Part shown: in pieces, positions 11,920-22,561 of the stretch
Numbering within the stretch: position 1 is the first letter of the stretch
Layout of the letters: every line of letters begins with the position of its first letter
Assembly (NCBI GenBank): GCA_030386875.1
Contig: CM059577.1
Span: 24,873,038 to 24,937,037, forward strand
Length of the DNA stretch: 64,000 bases
DNA from: Morinoia aosen
Lineage: Eukaryota; Arthropoda; Malacostraca; Amphipoda; Talitridae
Direction of reading: 5' to 3'
Made by a program: the position numbers and the translations under genes
The notes under the pieces: model-generated
The model's input: only the letters and a program-made list of their open reading frames with translations
Told to the model about the DNA's origin: nothing
Databases searched by the model: none

Positions 11920-13190
11920 GTGAACCTTTACAAGCTTTTCTGCACAAAAAAGTTGGTTCTGAAGCTGTGCGATTTAACATGTTTCATTTCCTGACACAAA
12001 TTTGCATGCTAACGACAATCATCGTTCACTCATTATTTTCTCACTGCAAAGTATATTGATGTGCGTTAGTGTACAATTCGACTCCGATGAACACAATCAC
12101 ATGAACGAATTTTTCCTTCGTAAACTTGTCTTTGCCACTGTGATTTGCAAGAAGGTTTCTACACTCAAGTCAGGCAGTTTTAGTTCCCAGTGTTTGAAAA
12201 TTTGCTCATAAATTTCAGGCTCTGTCAAAGCAATTCAAAGGCTAATGCTGCGTCATTTTGACGAATTTAGGCTGGTAATTTTGAGGTCATGTTCGAGATA
12301 AAAGTCTCGCCGTTTTACCTCAATACAGACACGCTAGCGCACCATCTTGCCATTCGCGAATTTGAGTTTCTGAGGCTATTTCGGTATATTTTGGAAATAT
12401 ATATGCGGATTCGGCTTAGAATTTGCAGATTTTAATTAAAGTTTGAGTGTAAGAGAAAGAAGGTATTAGATTTTTTGAATATTATTTATAACTCGTGTGT
12501 TATAGTTAAGGCTCAGGTGTAGTTTGAAGCACATGTGTGCGTTGAAATGGAGGAGTAAGTTGATGGTTGGAGTAATTACGTGCACACTACGAGTCAAAGT
12601 GAGGGTTAAGCTGCAGTCTGGACACACCATGAGTCGACTTATGAGTATGAGATCAGATAACGTTAATGAGACAAAGCAATCGAAACTTTCAGACTAAGGT
12701 CTTTCCCTTTAGAGAATGTTTCCCAAAGGTCAGAAAACTTTTGGGCATTTGTGATGTAACACGATAAAGTGATCAGGCCTGAATCTTCTAATACAAATTT
12801 TTGAAACATTCTAGCTGATTTCAGTGATAGAGTAATTCAAATTACGGGCTGTGAAAAAAAGGAGACTTAAAACTGTCGTTTTTTCATAAAAAGATTATAG
12901 GATACACAACTGGGAAACTACTCTGAGCAGCGCTCCTTAAAAATATCTCAACTATTTCACATCTACGATTTCGGCTGCACGATATGATTCTAGTTTTAGA
13001 ATTCTTTCCCAAGCCAGTCACACAATATTTCCAAGAATTTTTGGTTTCGTAGGCAATTTCCATAATAATTCATGGCAAAAACCAGATTACTTATAAAGTT
13101 ATTAGTGCCTAAGACTAAAACGACTGGATAATATATTTTGAGTAAAAAGGTGCGCATATCAGAGCTTTTACAGTATATTTTGACTTGATA
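11920..13190. other. No gene seen
   Basis: AT-rich sequence without recognisable element. A TA/GTATATA microsatellite follows at about 13195-13270. Confidence 0.45.
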
Positions 13191-13194
13191 ATTG

Positions 13195-13270
13195 CGCGTA
13201 TATACAATATATTTTATTATATATATATATGTATATATATATATGTATATGAGAAGTTTATATATATACA
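13195..13270. repeat. TA-rich microsatellite
   Basis: Runs of TATATATATATGTATATATATATGTATATG. Confidence 0.85.
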
Positions 13271-13959
13271 GCTATCCCCGTTTTGGAGTTTCTTTTTATA
13301 TATTGTGCGCAGAATAAATACAACCTTGGAAGTTTCTGAGACATGGAACTTGTTCGAAGCTTCTGCTATCCGTTTCTCATCCCAGCCGCCATCTTGTTTT
13401 CTTGGTATGAGATAACGCTATCAGTCCGCATCGATAGCACCTTCCAAGAGGTCAGTGGTGGTAAAATCAATATTGTTGAGTACTGATAACATCCATAATA
13501 TTGATATTCTTTGATTATAATTTGATTGTATTAATTATGAATTTCTGGGAGAAATAGTTTACAATGGTGATAAATTAATTTGAGGTTTGTGTCATTTCGA
13601 GGGAGTTTTTGCGTAGAATTTGAAGACAAGAAATGTGTTTGTTGAAATTCTGGTACGCTTCACTGGGAGCTTTTTCCTTGAAGCTTAATATCATTTTTCA
13701 ACATTTAACATATATAATGGTATCAATCCAAACCAGAAACGTTACATGGAATGAATTTACTAAATTTTGAGAATTTTTGTGTCAATCTATTGATAATATG
13801 AGCTGTTGAGTGTAAATTACTGAAATCATTTAATAGCTTCACTATTTTTCTGGAAACCGGCTCTACACCGACGCGCGGCCCACACTTCCAACAGCTCTGA
13901 CCTAATATTGGTACATGTGTAAATACAGCGCTGGGTGACTGGACTGTGATTAATTTGTA

Positions 13960-14415
13960 GTGAAGTATTAGGACTGTGCGGTATGTGGACTGGGAGGTAT
14001 TTGGACTGAGAGGAATTCGGACTGTGCGGTATGTGGACTGGGAGGTATTTGGACTGAGAGGAATTCGGACTGTGCGGTATGTGGACTGTGAAGCATTTGG
14101 ACAGGGAGGAATTTGGACTGTGTGGTATGTGGACTGTGAAGTATTTGGACTGAGCGAAATTTGGACTGTGCGGTATGTGGACTGTGAAGTATTTGGACTG
14201 GGAGGAATTTGGACTGTGCGGTATGTGGACTGTGAAGTATTTGGACTGAGCGAAATTTGGACTGTGCGGTATGTGGACTGTGAAGTATTTGGACTTGGAG
14301 GAATTTGGACTGTGCGGTATGTGGACTGTGAAGTATTTGGACTGGGAGGAATTTGGAATGTGAGGTATTTAAACTCTGAGCTATTGGGAGTGTGCAATAT
14401 TTGGACAGGGAGGAA
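13960..14415. repeat. 48-bp higher-order minisatellite built of 16-bp submonomers
   Basis: The 16-bp submonomer GGACTGNGNGGTATTT is arranged as triplets such as GGACTGTGCGGTATGT, GGACTGTGAAGTATTT, GGACTGGGAGGAATTT. Triplets recur at 48 bp about eight times, then degrade. Since 48 is a multiple of 3, long frames appear on both strands; these are not taken as genes. The stretch 13275-13955 before it shows nothing recognisable. Confidence 0.9.
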
Positions 14416-14904
14416 CGCCGAGAGCGAGTTATCACCATTCGTATTTAAGAGCAATAAATTGTGAGTAAAAAAACTCATAAAATTAATCTCCACCTCCATC
14501 GGTGAGTAACATAAGTAAAGTACGTGGACACCTTCATCCCTGAAGTCTCTAAGTTGTTCCTATTTAATTAACGTTTCTAAACAAGCTAGTGGTGTCGGTG
14601 ACGTGGCATTCCTCACAAACATATAGCTGACGTACATTATGTACCAAAAAGAACGTTATAGATTCTTATAAACAGTAACTTTGCAATTAAGAAATTACGC
14701 CATGCTACTGAGCGATTCATCCAACTTTGAACATGGAATTAAATACAATTATAAATATATTTATGCATTAGTTCTGTACAAAGAATTTATGTACTCACGC
14801 ACACGGCCAACGAGCCTATGTTCTATTCATCCAATTTGTACAACGCATCGCATAGTTGGACACTGTTTGTTTATTTGATGCGGTTTTCATTTACGTTAAT
14901 GGTA

Positions 14905-15178
14905 GGGAACATGACCTCAGTCTATGAACCTGATAACAATTCATGAACATGACCTCAGTCTGTGGACCTGATAACAGTTCATGAACATGACCTCAGTCTG
15001 TGGACCTGATAACAGTTCATGAACATGACCTCAGTCTATGGACCTGATAACAGTTCATGAACATGACCTCAGTCTGTGGACCTGATAACAGTTCATGAAC
15101 ATGACCTCAGTCTATGGACCTGATAACAGTTCATGAACATGATCTCAGTCTATGAACCTGATAACAGTACATAAACAT
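14905..15178. repeat. 38-bp minisatellite, about 7 copies
   Basis: Units GAACATGACCTCAGTCTGTG + GACCTGATAACAGTTCAT. Degenerate relatives (ATGAACATG, TTTATGAA) trail to about 15460. Confidence 0.9.
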
Positions 15179-15459
15179 GATTTTTGCTTATAAGTATGAT
15201 TAAAATTTATGAATATAATTACAGTTTTTGAATATAATTACAGTTTATGATTTTGAACATTGTTTTTGAACTTGCCCATAGTTAAGGAAATGACCCTCTT
15301 CATAAATATGATCATTTTTTATGAACATTCCAAAGTTCATGAACTTGAAGTCAGTTTGCGATCAGGATTACAGTTTGTTGACATACACAAACTTTGTTAA
15401 CATGAATGCAGTTTTTGGACATGTCCACAGTTTTTGAACGTGAACATAGTTCACTTGAT

Positions 15460-15790
15460 GAACACAGTTGACGTGATCACGGTTGACACAGTTGACGAAA
15501 TTGCAGCCCGGTTAACACACTGGACACAGTTCACACAAGTGGCACACATGATACACTTGACACAGCAATAGACACATCTGACACACTCGCAGACAAAATT
15601 GACACAATTACCACACTTGACACACCAGTTGACACAGCAGTTGACTCAGTTGGCTCAGTTGGCACAGTTGACACAGTTGACTCAGTTGGCTCAGTTGGCA
15701 CAGTTGACACAGTTGACACAGTTGATACAGTTAACACTGTTGACACAGTTGGCACAGGTAACACAGTTGACACAGCAGTTGACACAGTTG
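15460..15790. repeat. 9-bp minisatellite (GTTGACACA) ending at the acceptor of lectin exon 2
   Basis: Units GTTGACACA, GTTGACTCA, GTTGGCTCA, GTTGGCACA in tandem, most regular at 15640-15790. The array stops 10 bp before the exon, and its last unit leads into GCCACCCCCAG. Confidence 0.9.
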
Positions 15791-15800
15791 CCACCCCCAG

Positions 15801-15948
15801 TTCCGCCTGGCCCACTCGCTGTACTACAACACGGTCTGCCCGCCCGTGAACTTCTCTCTGACGTACAACAGGTGGGCGCTACCCACCCACCTGCTCTGCC
15901 TCGCACACTGCGCCCACACGCCTACCTGCACCTTCTTCTCATACATCG
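15801..15948 (+). CDS. Lectin gene exon 2: PAN/apple-like
   Basis: Acceptor TTGCCACCCCCAG/TTC; donor ATCG/GTGGGT; 148 nt, phase 0 in, phase 1 out. It encodes 49 residues with cysteines spaced C-x19-C-x3-C-x5-C and the ending CTFFSYI. It aligns with gene A exon 2 (shared LA..., YY/HY, C.P.V, W, LC...C.....CTFF). An earlier GT at AACAG/GTGGGC would cut the exon at residue 24, but then phase fails with exon 3, whereas ATCG/GT fits exactly (G plus CA gives Ala). The donor is the first unit of the 26-bp array that follows. Confidence 0.75.
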
Positions 15949-16330
15949 GTGGGTGTAGCGTTTCATACATCGGTGGGTGTTTTGCTTCTCATACATCGGT
16001 GCGTGTGTTACTTCTCATACATCGGTGGGTGTGTGGCTTCTCGTAAATCGGTGGGTGCTTAGCGTCTCATACGTCGGTGGGTGTGTAGCTTCTCATACAT
16101 CGGTGGGCGTGTTGCTTCTCATGCATCGGTGGGTGTGTAGCTTCTCATACATCGGTGGGCGTGTTGCTTCTCATACATCGGTGGGTGTGTAGCTTCTCAT
16201 ACATCGGTGGGCGTGTTGCTTCTCATACATCGGTGGGTGTGTAGCTTCTCATACATCGGTGGGTGTGTAGCTTCTCATACATCGGTGGGCGTGTTGCTTC
16301 TCATACATCGGTGGGTGTGTAGCTTCTCGT
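15935..16330 (+). repeat. 26-bp minisatellite seeded on the exon 2 splice donor, about 15 copies
   Basis: The unit contains TTCTCATACATCG, the last 13 nt of exon 2, directly followed by GTGGGTGTGTAGC, the intron start. Every unit thus recreates exon end plus GTGGGT. Variants have GTGGGC, GTGCGT or CGTAAATCG. The array begins at the exon itself. Confidence 0.92.
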
Positions 16331-16339
16331 ACACAAATG

Positions 16340-17185
16340 GGTGTTTAAATTCTCAATTCATATTTCATTCTGTATGAAATAAATGAAATGAAATAAAATG
16401 AAATGAGAAAATGAATAGAATCCTCAGGGTTAAATTTATTCAATAATTCATCCTGAATTACAGCAGCGTCAAAAATGGCAGCAGCTTCTACATTGTTTGT
16501 GCAGTGGATTTGCAGTGATGCTGACGTCATGTTCGTTTCTACAAAAAAATTATTGCCTTATGGCTTTTCACTTTGGTGCGGTAATTTCGGCAGCAAGTGC
16601 TACAGTAAAGCACCAAGCGATAGTGGCCTGCTGGTCGTTTAAATTTCTTAATTGCGATCTAAGGACTGTATAGTTCAGTGATACGAGAGTAGACTTACTG
16701 CGCTGCACAGCCAGGGACCACGATTGATACAATGTAGTGAAGGAAATTATTCCCCTCAGTCAATCTAAACTAGTCTTATTGCGCTGAAATGGAGTAGTAC
16801 ATTGAAAATGTCCCAACAATTTTCAGCAAGGTATCTTACAATATTTTCATTTTATCTAACCAACTGAAGTAAATTTTTGACAAGATAAATATCATCAACT
16901 GCGCTAAACTGCACCGAATCTTTACTATGGAGACACTTCACCGATTTTGGATGTGTTTATGGGTTACAGCTGCTATTCGATCAACCAAAATTAAAACGTC
17001 TCTAGTGAAATTGTGAAGTTAAAAAGAGCACCGTTTTCTGAAATTGGCATTCGGTAGAAAATAAAGGAAGAAATGAAGAAAACAGTTTATTTCCAATAAA
17101 AAATGAAACCAGAAACATATGGGTATTTTAAACATCTGAACATAAAGACTCTCAGTTGACAAGCACACATGGGTATCGTAACGTC
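16340..17185 (+). other. Rest of lectin intron 2
   Basis: Short AAATGAAATG tract at about 16370-16415; otherwise AT-rich with nothing recognised. Confidence 0.5.
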
Positions 17186-17188
17186 CAT

Positions 17189-17417
17189 TTCAATTGTGGT
17201 TACAAATGATTGTGAGAAAAATCGTTTTTAAAATTTCAAAAGAATGTAACACAAGGGTGACGTTATAAATGTACATGCCAATCATAGAGTAAATGATTCT
17301 GAGGAAAATCGGGCTTCAAATTTCAAATGAGTGGAATACATTGATACATGTCAATTATCGAACAAATGGTTGCGAGAAAAATCGGCTTCAAGATTTCAAA
17401 AGAATGCAGGCAGTTGG
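17189..17417. repeat. Degenerate tandem repeat of 65-92 bp, three copies, just before exon 3
   Basis: Three copies of AAATG.TT..GAGAAAAATCG...TTCAA.ATTTCAAA.GA.TG joined by TACATG(C/T)CAAT(C/T)AT. The last copy ends about 15 bp before the acceptor of exon 3. Confidence 0.7.
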
Positions 17418-17432
17418 ACTCTATTTTTGCAG

Positions 17433-17624
17433 CACCAGTGTGCCTGCTGTGGACGTTCGAGCTGGACCCGAGCTACTACCAGGGAGGTTTCCTCTACAAC
17501 ACCATCGCCTCGTACGGACCGAGGTCTCCCCAGGTCCTCCCCCCCACCGACGTCGCTATGGGGAAGGCTGCGTTCCACGGAAGTCTTCTCGACGGCTTCA
17601 CCACTTCGCAAATGATCGTCAGAA
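17433..17624 (+). CDS. Lectin gene exon 3: end of PAN and start of F-lectin-like domain
   Basis: Acceptor TGGACTCTATTTTTGCAG/CA is strong. Enters in phase 1 from exon 2 and reads PVCLLWTFELDPSYYQGG, which continues a PAN-like domain, then YNTIASYGP and DVAMGKAAFHG, resembling the opening of F5/8C and fucolectin domains. Exit must be phase 1 to reach exon 4. Two donors do this: GGAA/GTCTTC (exon end 17582) and AGAA/GTTTGA (end 17624); neither is a strong consensus, so the 3' border is unsettled. Codon use is GC3-rich. Confidence 0.65.
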
Positions 17625-18129
17625 GTTTGATCTTAAACCTAAAATTTATTAAATTAAGGGGGTTGAAAGTGTGTAGGCGATGTATGTAGATTAATGTTTT
17701 TGCAAGTGAATTTAGCTGTGTTTTTATTTGGCGTCTATATAGAGTGATTCTATGCTATTGATAGCTAGTTACTGTGCGCCTTTTAAGAGAAGTTTGAATT
17801 TATAATATTGCCTAAAATTTAATATTGAAGACCAGTAAGGTATGATTTTATCCAACGACAAGTTGGACGCTGAGAGGCTAGGAATACTAATTCTAACTTT
17901 GATTTACTTCCTTTCTTCTGCTAAAAAATATGCTGTGCAGCAAGTAGTATAGTTCTCACAAGCAGTTTTCTAGCAGTTTTTGAAAAGCTAATAGAAAAGT
18001 GAAAAGTTAAAAACCCAAAATATTTTAAATTGGATATATTCCCCATGATACAACTTATGAAGTTCATGTTAATTAAAACATTTTCCAAAAGTTTCCCAAT
18101 GTTTTTATTTAGCTATCGTGATTATTTCA

Positions 18130-18690
18130 ACGTTTTTAAAATCAATACCGAGAATGAAATGAGGCATGAAGCGTTTGGGCTGCTTTCGAATGATGGTCGG
18201 TAATTCAAATTTGGTTTATGAACATTTCCTGGTTTCAACAAGATGGAGCTGCACCTCATACAGCAAAACAGCCAATGCCTGCAGTGAAAATAGTTCTCTG
18301 TACTGATTAATTTCATATTACGGCGATGTGTTTTGACTGCATCGATGTCCAGATTTAAATACTTGCAGTTTCTGCCTTGAATAAGTTTGGAAGAAAAAGT
18401 TTACATGAAAAACTCAACATCTTACAGAAATTAAAACGCAACATTTTTGAAGAAGTTGACAGGGAAACTCCATGGGTCTTGGCACAGAAATGAGCAATGC
18501 CATTGAAAGTGCACGCGTTCATTTGAGCAACAATGGTTGTCATTTAAAATATTTTATATTTCATGTTTACCGTATAAATAAAATTCCTAACATTATTCTT
18601 TAGCTTTAAATTGCCGAGAAGCCTTCAAATTTAAAGATTTTTTCGCTATTGATTTTTAAAAAGGGCAAGTTACATTTGGGTCACCCTTCA
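18130..18690 (+). pseudogene. Degraded mariner-type transposase, C-terminal half
   Basis: At about 18224-18262 the frame reads SWFQQDGAAPHTAK, the catalytic-region signature of mariner-like DDE transposases. It is followed after shifts and stops by LISYYGDVF, a HRCPDLN remnant of the usual PRSPDL, and near 18390-18560 by a KSLHEKL..L...I..E stretch typical of the C-terminus. The tail GGGTCACCCTTCATA near 18675-18690 resembles a mariner terminal repeat. Multiple stops and frameshifts; no function expected. Lies in lectin intron 3. Confidence 0.75.
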
Positions 18691-18699
18691 TATGTACGG

Positions 18700-19300
18700 T
18701 TACCTAATGCAAAACTTCCTCATGTTTGTGGAGAAGTGAATAGCTCATTTCTACCGGGACGGAAAGCAAAAATGCTCTCATGCAAAAAAGTCAACGTCTG
18801 ATTAGCATTTATTATTTGACTTTAGTAATTTCAAAGGGCTATTGATGACGCTCATCGATTGCAGATAGCCCTGGGATGCAAGAATTGCGTCTAATGTAGG
18901 AGTCTCAAATGCTCGACTTTTCTGATTGAGGCTTTCAATATAACAAAAAAGGACAAAATGCTCTGAATCAATATCTTGATTTTTATCAAAATTTTCGGTT
19001 TAAATGGCTACATCGACAAGATTCCTGGACATAGGTTTGATTGCAATGCTGGAACACTCGCATCCTTACAAACGACGATGTTACATCAAACTAGCGCCAT
19101 AATTCAGTCGCAAAAACCGTTTTTGAAACAACTGCGTAAGCGAAAGTTTTCTCTGTCCGATTCCTCCACTTCTGCGATTCCACAATGTACAGATAAATTT
19201 AGTTATTGTATTTCAAGAATGGAAGTTTGCACACGTTCTGTAAAGGTCAGGCTCACAGCGCATGACTGGGCACCGGGTGATAAGCCGGCCAATCCAGAAA
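18700..19300 (+). other. Lectin intron 3, no further feature
   Basis: Nothing recognised apart from AT-rich sequence. Confidence 0.45.
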
Positions 19301-19304
19301 TCAA

Positions 19305-19690
19305 ACACGCAAGCCAGCAACCAAACGAGAAAGTAAACAAGCAATCAAGTAAGCAAGAAAGCGACGAAAGCGAAAACAAAAATGGAAAAGAGCAAACAAG
19401 TAAACTAGCGAGAAATCTATGAAGCAAATCAGCAAATAAGCAAGATAACAGATAAACAAGGAAGCAAAAAAGTAAAAAAACGAGCAAGCAAGCAAGAAAG
19501 AAAGTAAACAAGAGAGCAAGAAGGCGAGCAAGCAAGAAAGCAATCGATCAAGAAAGCAATCATGCAAGAAAGCAATCAAGCAAGATAGCAATCAAGCAAG
19601 AAAGCAAGCCAACCAGAAAGCAAGAAAGTCTACAAGCACAAAGTTTGAAAGAAAGCCATCAGGTAGGAAAGCAAGGAAACGTGTAAACAA
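19305..19690. repeat. Purine-rich tetranucleotide-like tract (AAGCAAGAAAGCAATC)
   Basis: Degenerate (AAGC/AAAG)n and CAAGCAAGAAAG runs. Long frames across it are compositional. Confidence 0.85.
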
Positions 19691-19994
19691 GCACTGAAGC
19701 AACACCCAGCATTATCATACCAGGAGACATTACTCCTCTAAAGCTATGTAGAACGGGGTCAATTTAACACGTCTATGATCAGCCAGCCGCCCAACAGGCT
19801 CCGTAACCAAGTCGTCACGTCTTTCTTTATGAACTATTTTTTTTTACGTATTGCCTCTTCACGGAATTCGGAAATGGGCTTGCGTTTCAAAACTGCTTTC
19901 CTAGTATCCTTAGCAACCTGTTATACATGTAAGGCGTGTAATTTCTCTTTTGACCTTTTTCCGTAATGGGCTTCATTCAAACCTTGGGTGCCAG

Positions 19995-20050
19995 ATTACG
20001 AATTGCTGTCACAGCTCTTCTGTAACGGTCTCTCATTCATCACGTGGCCG
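19995..20050 (+). CDS. Lectin gene exon 4 (56 nt)
   Basis: A pyrimidine tract (TTTCTCTTTTGACCTTTTTCC) precedes acceptor GGGTGCCAG/AT. Phase 1 in, phase 0 out at CCG/GTAACGG. It encodes YELLSQLFCNGLSFITWP, where LFCNGL sits at the AVDGN-like position of F5/8C domains. Exit phase fits exon 5 exactly. Short and found by phase and context, so moderately sure. Its last 29 nt are the founding unit of the array that fills intron 4. Confidence 0.6.
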
Positions 20051-20960
20051 GTAACGGTCTCTCATTCATCACGTGGCCGGTAACGGTCTCTCATTCATCA
20101 CGTGGCCAGTAACGGTCTCTCATTCATCACGTGGCCGGTAACGGTCTCTCATTCATCACGTGGCCGGTAACGGTCTCTCATTCATCACGTGGCCGGTAAC
20201 GGTCTCTCATTCATCACGTGGCCGGTAACGGTCTCTCATTCATCACGTGGCCGGTAACGGTCTCTCATTCATCACGTGGCCAGTAACGGTCTCTCATTCA
20301 TCTCGTGACCGGTAACGGTCTCTCATTCATCACGTGGCCAGTGACGGTCTCTCATTCATCACGTGGCCAGTAACGGTCTCTCATTCATCACGTGGCCATT
20401 AACGGTCTCTCATTCATCACGTGGCCAGTAACGGTCTCTCATTCATCACGTGGCCAGTAACGGTCTCTCATTCATCACGTGGCCAGTGACGGTCTCTCAT
20501 TCATCACGTGGCCAGTAATGGTCTCTCATTCATCACGTGGCCAGTGACGGTCTCTCATTCATCACGTGGCCAGTGACGGTCTCTCATTCATCACGTGGCC
20601 AGTAACGGTCTCTCATTCATCACGTGGCCAGTGACGGTCTCTCATTCATCACGTGGCCAGTAACGGTCTCTCATTCATCACGTGGCCAGTGACGGTCTCT
20701 CATTCATCTCACGTGGCCAGTAACGGTCTCTCATTCATCACGTGGCCAGTGACGGTCTCTCATTCATCACGTGGCCAGTAACGGTCTCTCATTCATCACG
20801 TGACCGGTAACGGTCTCTCATTCATCACGTGGCCAGTAACGGGCTCCTAAACATCACATAGCCAGTAACGGGCTCCCATACATCACATAGCCAGTAACGG
20901 GCTCCCATACATCACATAGCCAGTAACGGGCTCCCATACATCACATAGCCAGTAACGGTC
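20022..20960 (+). repeat. 29-bp minisatellite filling lectin intron 4, about 28 copies plus 4 variants
   Basis: Unit: GTAACGGTCTCTCATTCATC then ACGTGGCCG (or CCA). The first copy is the last 29 nt of exon 4; the following GTAACGG is both the intron donor and the start of the next unit. Copies are nearly identical to 20840, then four variant units with GGGCTCCCATACATCACATAG lead to the exon 5 acceptor. Nearly every regular unit holds the palindrome CACGTG. Confidence 0.93.
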
Positions 20961-20978
20961 CGCGTTACCACGAGTCAG

Positions 20979-21143
20979 GTGATGGGCACGTCGTGCTACC
21001 CCAACGCGACGTCGTGCTTCGCGTCCGCAGCGCACAGCGCGGTTGTGAGCGTCGACCTGCTGCAGCCGCTGCCCGTGCGGCGCGTCGTGCTCACCGCCCC
21101 GGCCGCCGCCATGCTCGCAGCCTTCCGTGGCAAGGTCGTGCGT
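20979..21143 (+). CDS. Lectin gene exon 5: core of F5/8C-fucolectin-like domain
   Basis: Acceptor CACGAGTCAG/GTG; donor GTGCGT/GTGAGT (strong); 165 nt, phase 0 at both ends. The 55 residues include MGTSCYPN and SVDLLQPLPVRRVVLTAP, matching the core strands W.VDL....V..V.I of the galactose-binding-like fold, followed by LAAFRGKVV at the position of NF.V.V. GC3 is extremely high. Its donor is followed by a degenerate GTGCGTGTGAGTGT array. Confidence 0.8.
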
Positions 21144-21446
21144 GTGAGTACGCGTGCACGTGCGTGTGAGTGTACACGTGCGTGTCGTGAGTGTGGGGGT
21201 GCGCGTGGGTGCACACGTGCGTGTGTCATGAGTGTAGAATACAGGGCGGACATAAGTGTGTGGGCCTGTGAGGGCCTTTCACACGATCAGTTTTCTCGTC
21301 AGTGACACTCACACTCACGGTTCCGCAACACCATATTTAGGCATGCGTGCTCTCTTTAGCTCTTTCGGCACTCTTGGCGATGTTGGCTTGACTGTCGCTC
21401 TGCTCCCATTTTTGCATGTCAGTGTCTGCCCTGCGGGCGTCTAGTA

Positions 21447-21686
21447 ATGATGTTTGTTGCTGCTCCTGCAAATCAAATGGTCTCCGCTTGGTCTCGAGAA
21501 GGGACGGCTTCTTTTATTAGTTATTTTCGGGAGCAGCCCGCTTTGTGGAAAGTGCACAGCAATGAATACAAGAACAGAAATATAAAAAGCAAGTCGCTCA
21601 AAAATGTTATTGAAGCAATGAATCAACACAGTATTAGTTTACATGAGAATGGGTTGAAGGAAAAAATTAATACGTTTCAAAAATAG
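21447..21686 (+). pseudogene. MADF-domain protein fragment
   Basis: About 79 codons: after an N-terminal stretch, FISYFREQPALWKVHSNEYK gives the MADF signature (Y...P.LW......Y.N), then a helical segment with KEKINTFQ. A TAG interrupts where the family normally continues; the codons after it (FRKEFRASASKK) still look like MADF, so this is a nonsense mutation. MADF proteins bind DNA and accompany Harbinger transposases. Confidence 0.6.
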
Positions 21687-22561
21687 TTTAGGAAAGAATT
21701 TAGAGCCTCTGCTTCCAAAAAAATTGTTATTTAGCAGAGGATAACACCTGGATTCATAGGTGCGGAGAACAATAGTTTATTTTTTACAAGCATATCATAA
21801 TGCATTCGTCTTTTTGTTGTGTCAGCGCCATTTACAAAAGATTTCCAATATTATTTAATATTCACTCAGAAAATACTGCAAATGTATATTATTTTTGTTC
21901 ATTAGAATGAAAAATCTAAATATTTACCCGAAGTGCGATTTCAACAATTTTTCCGGCATTTTCAAATAAAATAAAAAACTTTTTCCATGAATTCTCCTTA
22001 ACATTTAATTTCAGTATGAAAATGTTTCCTGAAATAAATCTAAACATTTATTAGTTTATCCGTACCGCTGTCACATTCACATGCATTATTAGATATTATC
22101 ACGCAGTAATTTGAGAGGCTTATTATATTTTACAATATTTGCTTGCGGATGCCAGATTTACGCGTGTATTCTATCATACAGTTCTAATGAATGTGCGCTA
22201 GATTTCAATTGTTATTTCTATATCCTTGTCACTGTGTCGCTAGGAAATGACCGAATATAGTTCTTCAAGAAAAAAATTCAATTTACGAGCTGTACTATTA
22301 CACGCTGGTGCATGCAAAACTGTGTGGACCGAGCGAAAAAGATTACCTGCAGTTGAAGTTATTATGAAGTAGATTATTATATTGTAGTAGTTGCAGTATT
22401 AGTTAGATTTGGTGTGACCAAATTTTACAAATGCTGAGAAAAGGAAAGAATGCGACAAATAATTAGTGAGCGAAATTTGGATATTTAGCCCTAACTTACT
22501 ACAAATCCGGTTATAACTGCCATTTTCTGGATGTTTAGCCAGCCAATCTTATGCCCACTAT

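Noticed and set aside
13723..14499. 258-codon minus-strand and 162-codon plus-strand frames
   Set aside because: Products of a 48-bp repeat; unique flanking parts show no recognisable domain.
15801..15870. Shorter lectin exon 2 ending at AACAG/GTGGGC
   Set aside because: Exit phase 2 conflicts with exon 3, and it would lose the C...C.....CTFF half that gene A exon 2 also has.
17433..17480. Laminin-G/concanavalin-like domain for lectin exon 3
   Set aside because: First impression; once exons 4-7 were joined, the AMGKAAF start and the VDLL and YVRV motifs fit an F5/8C-fucolectin fold better.
20022..20960. CRISPR-like regular array
   Set aside because: Units are contiguous with no variable spacers, lie in a eukaryotic intron, and derive from the adjacent exon.
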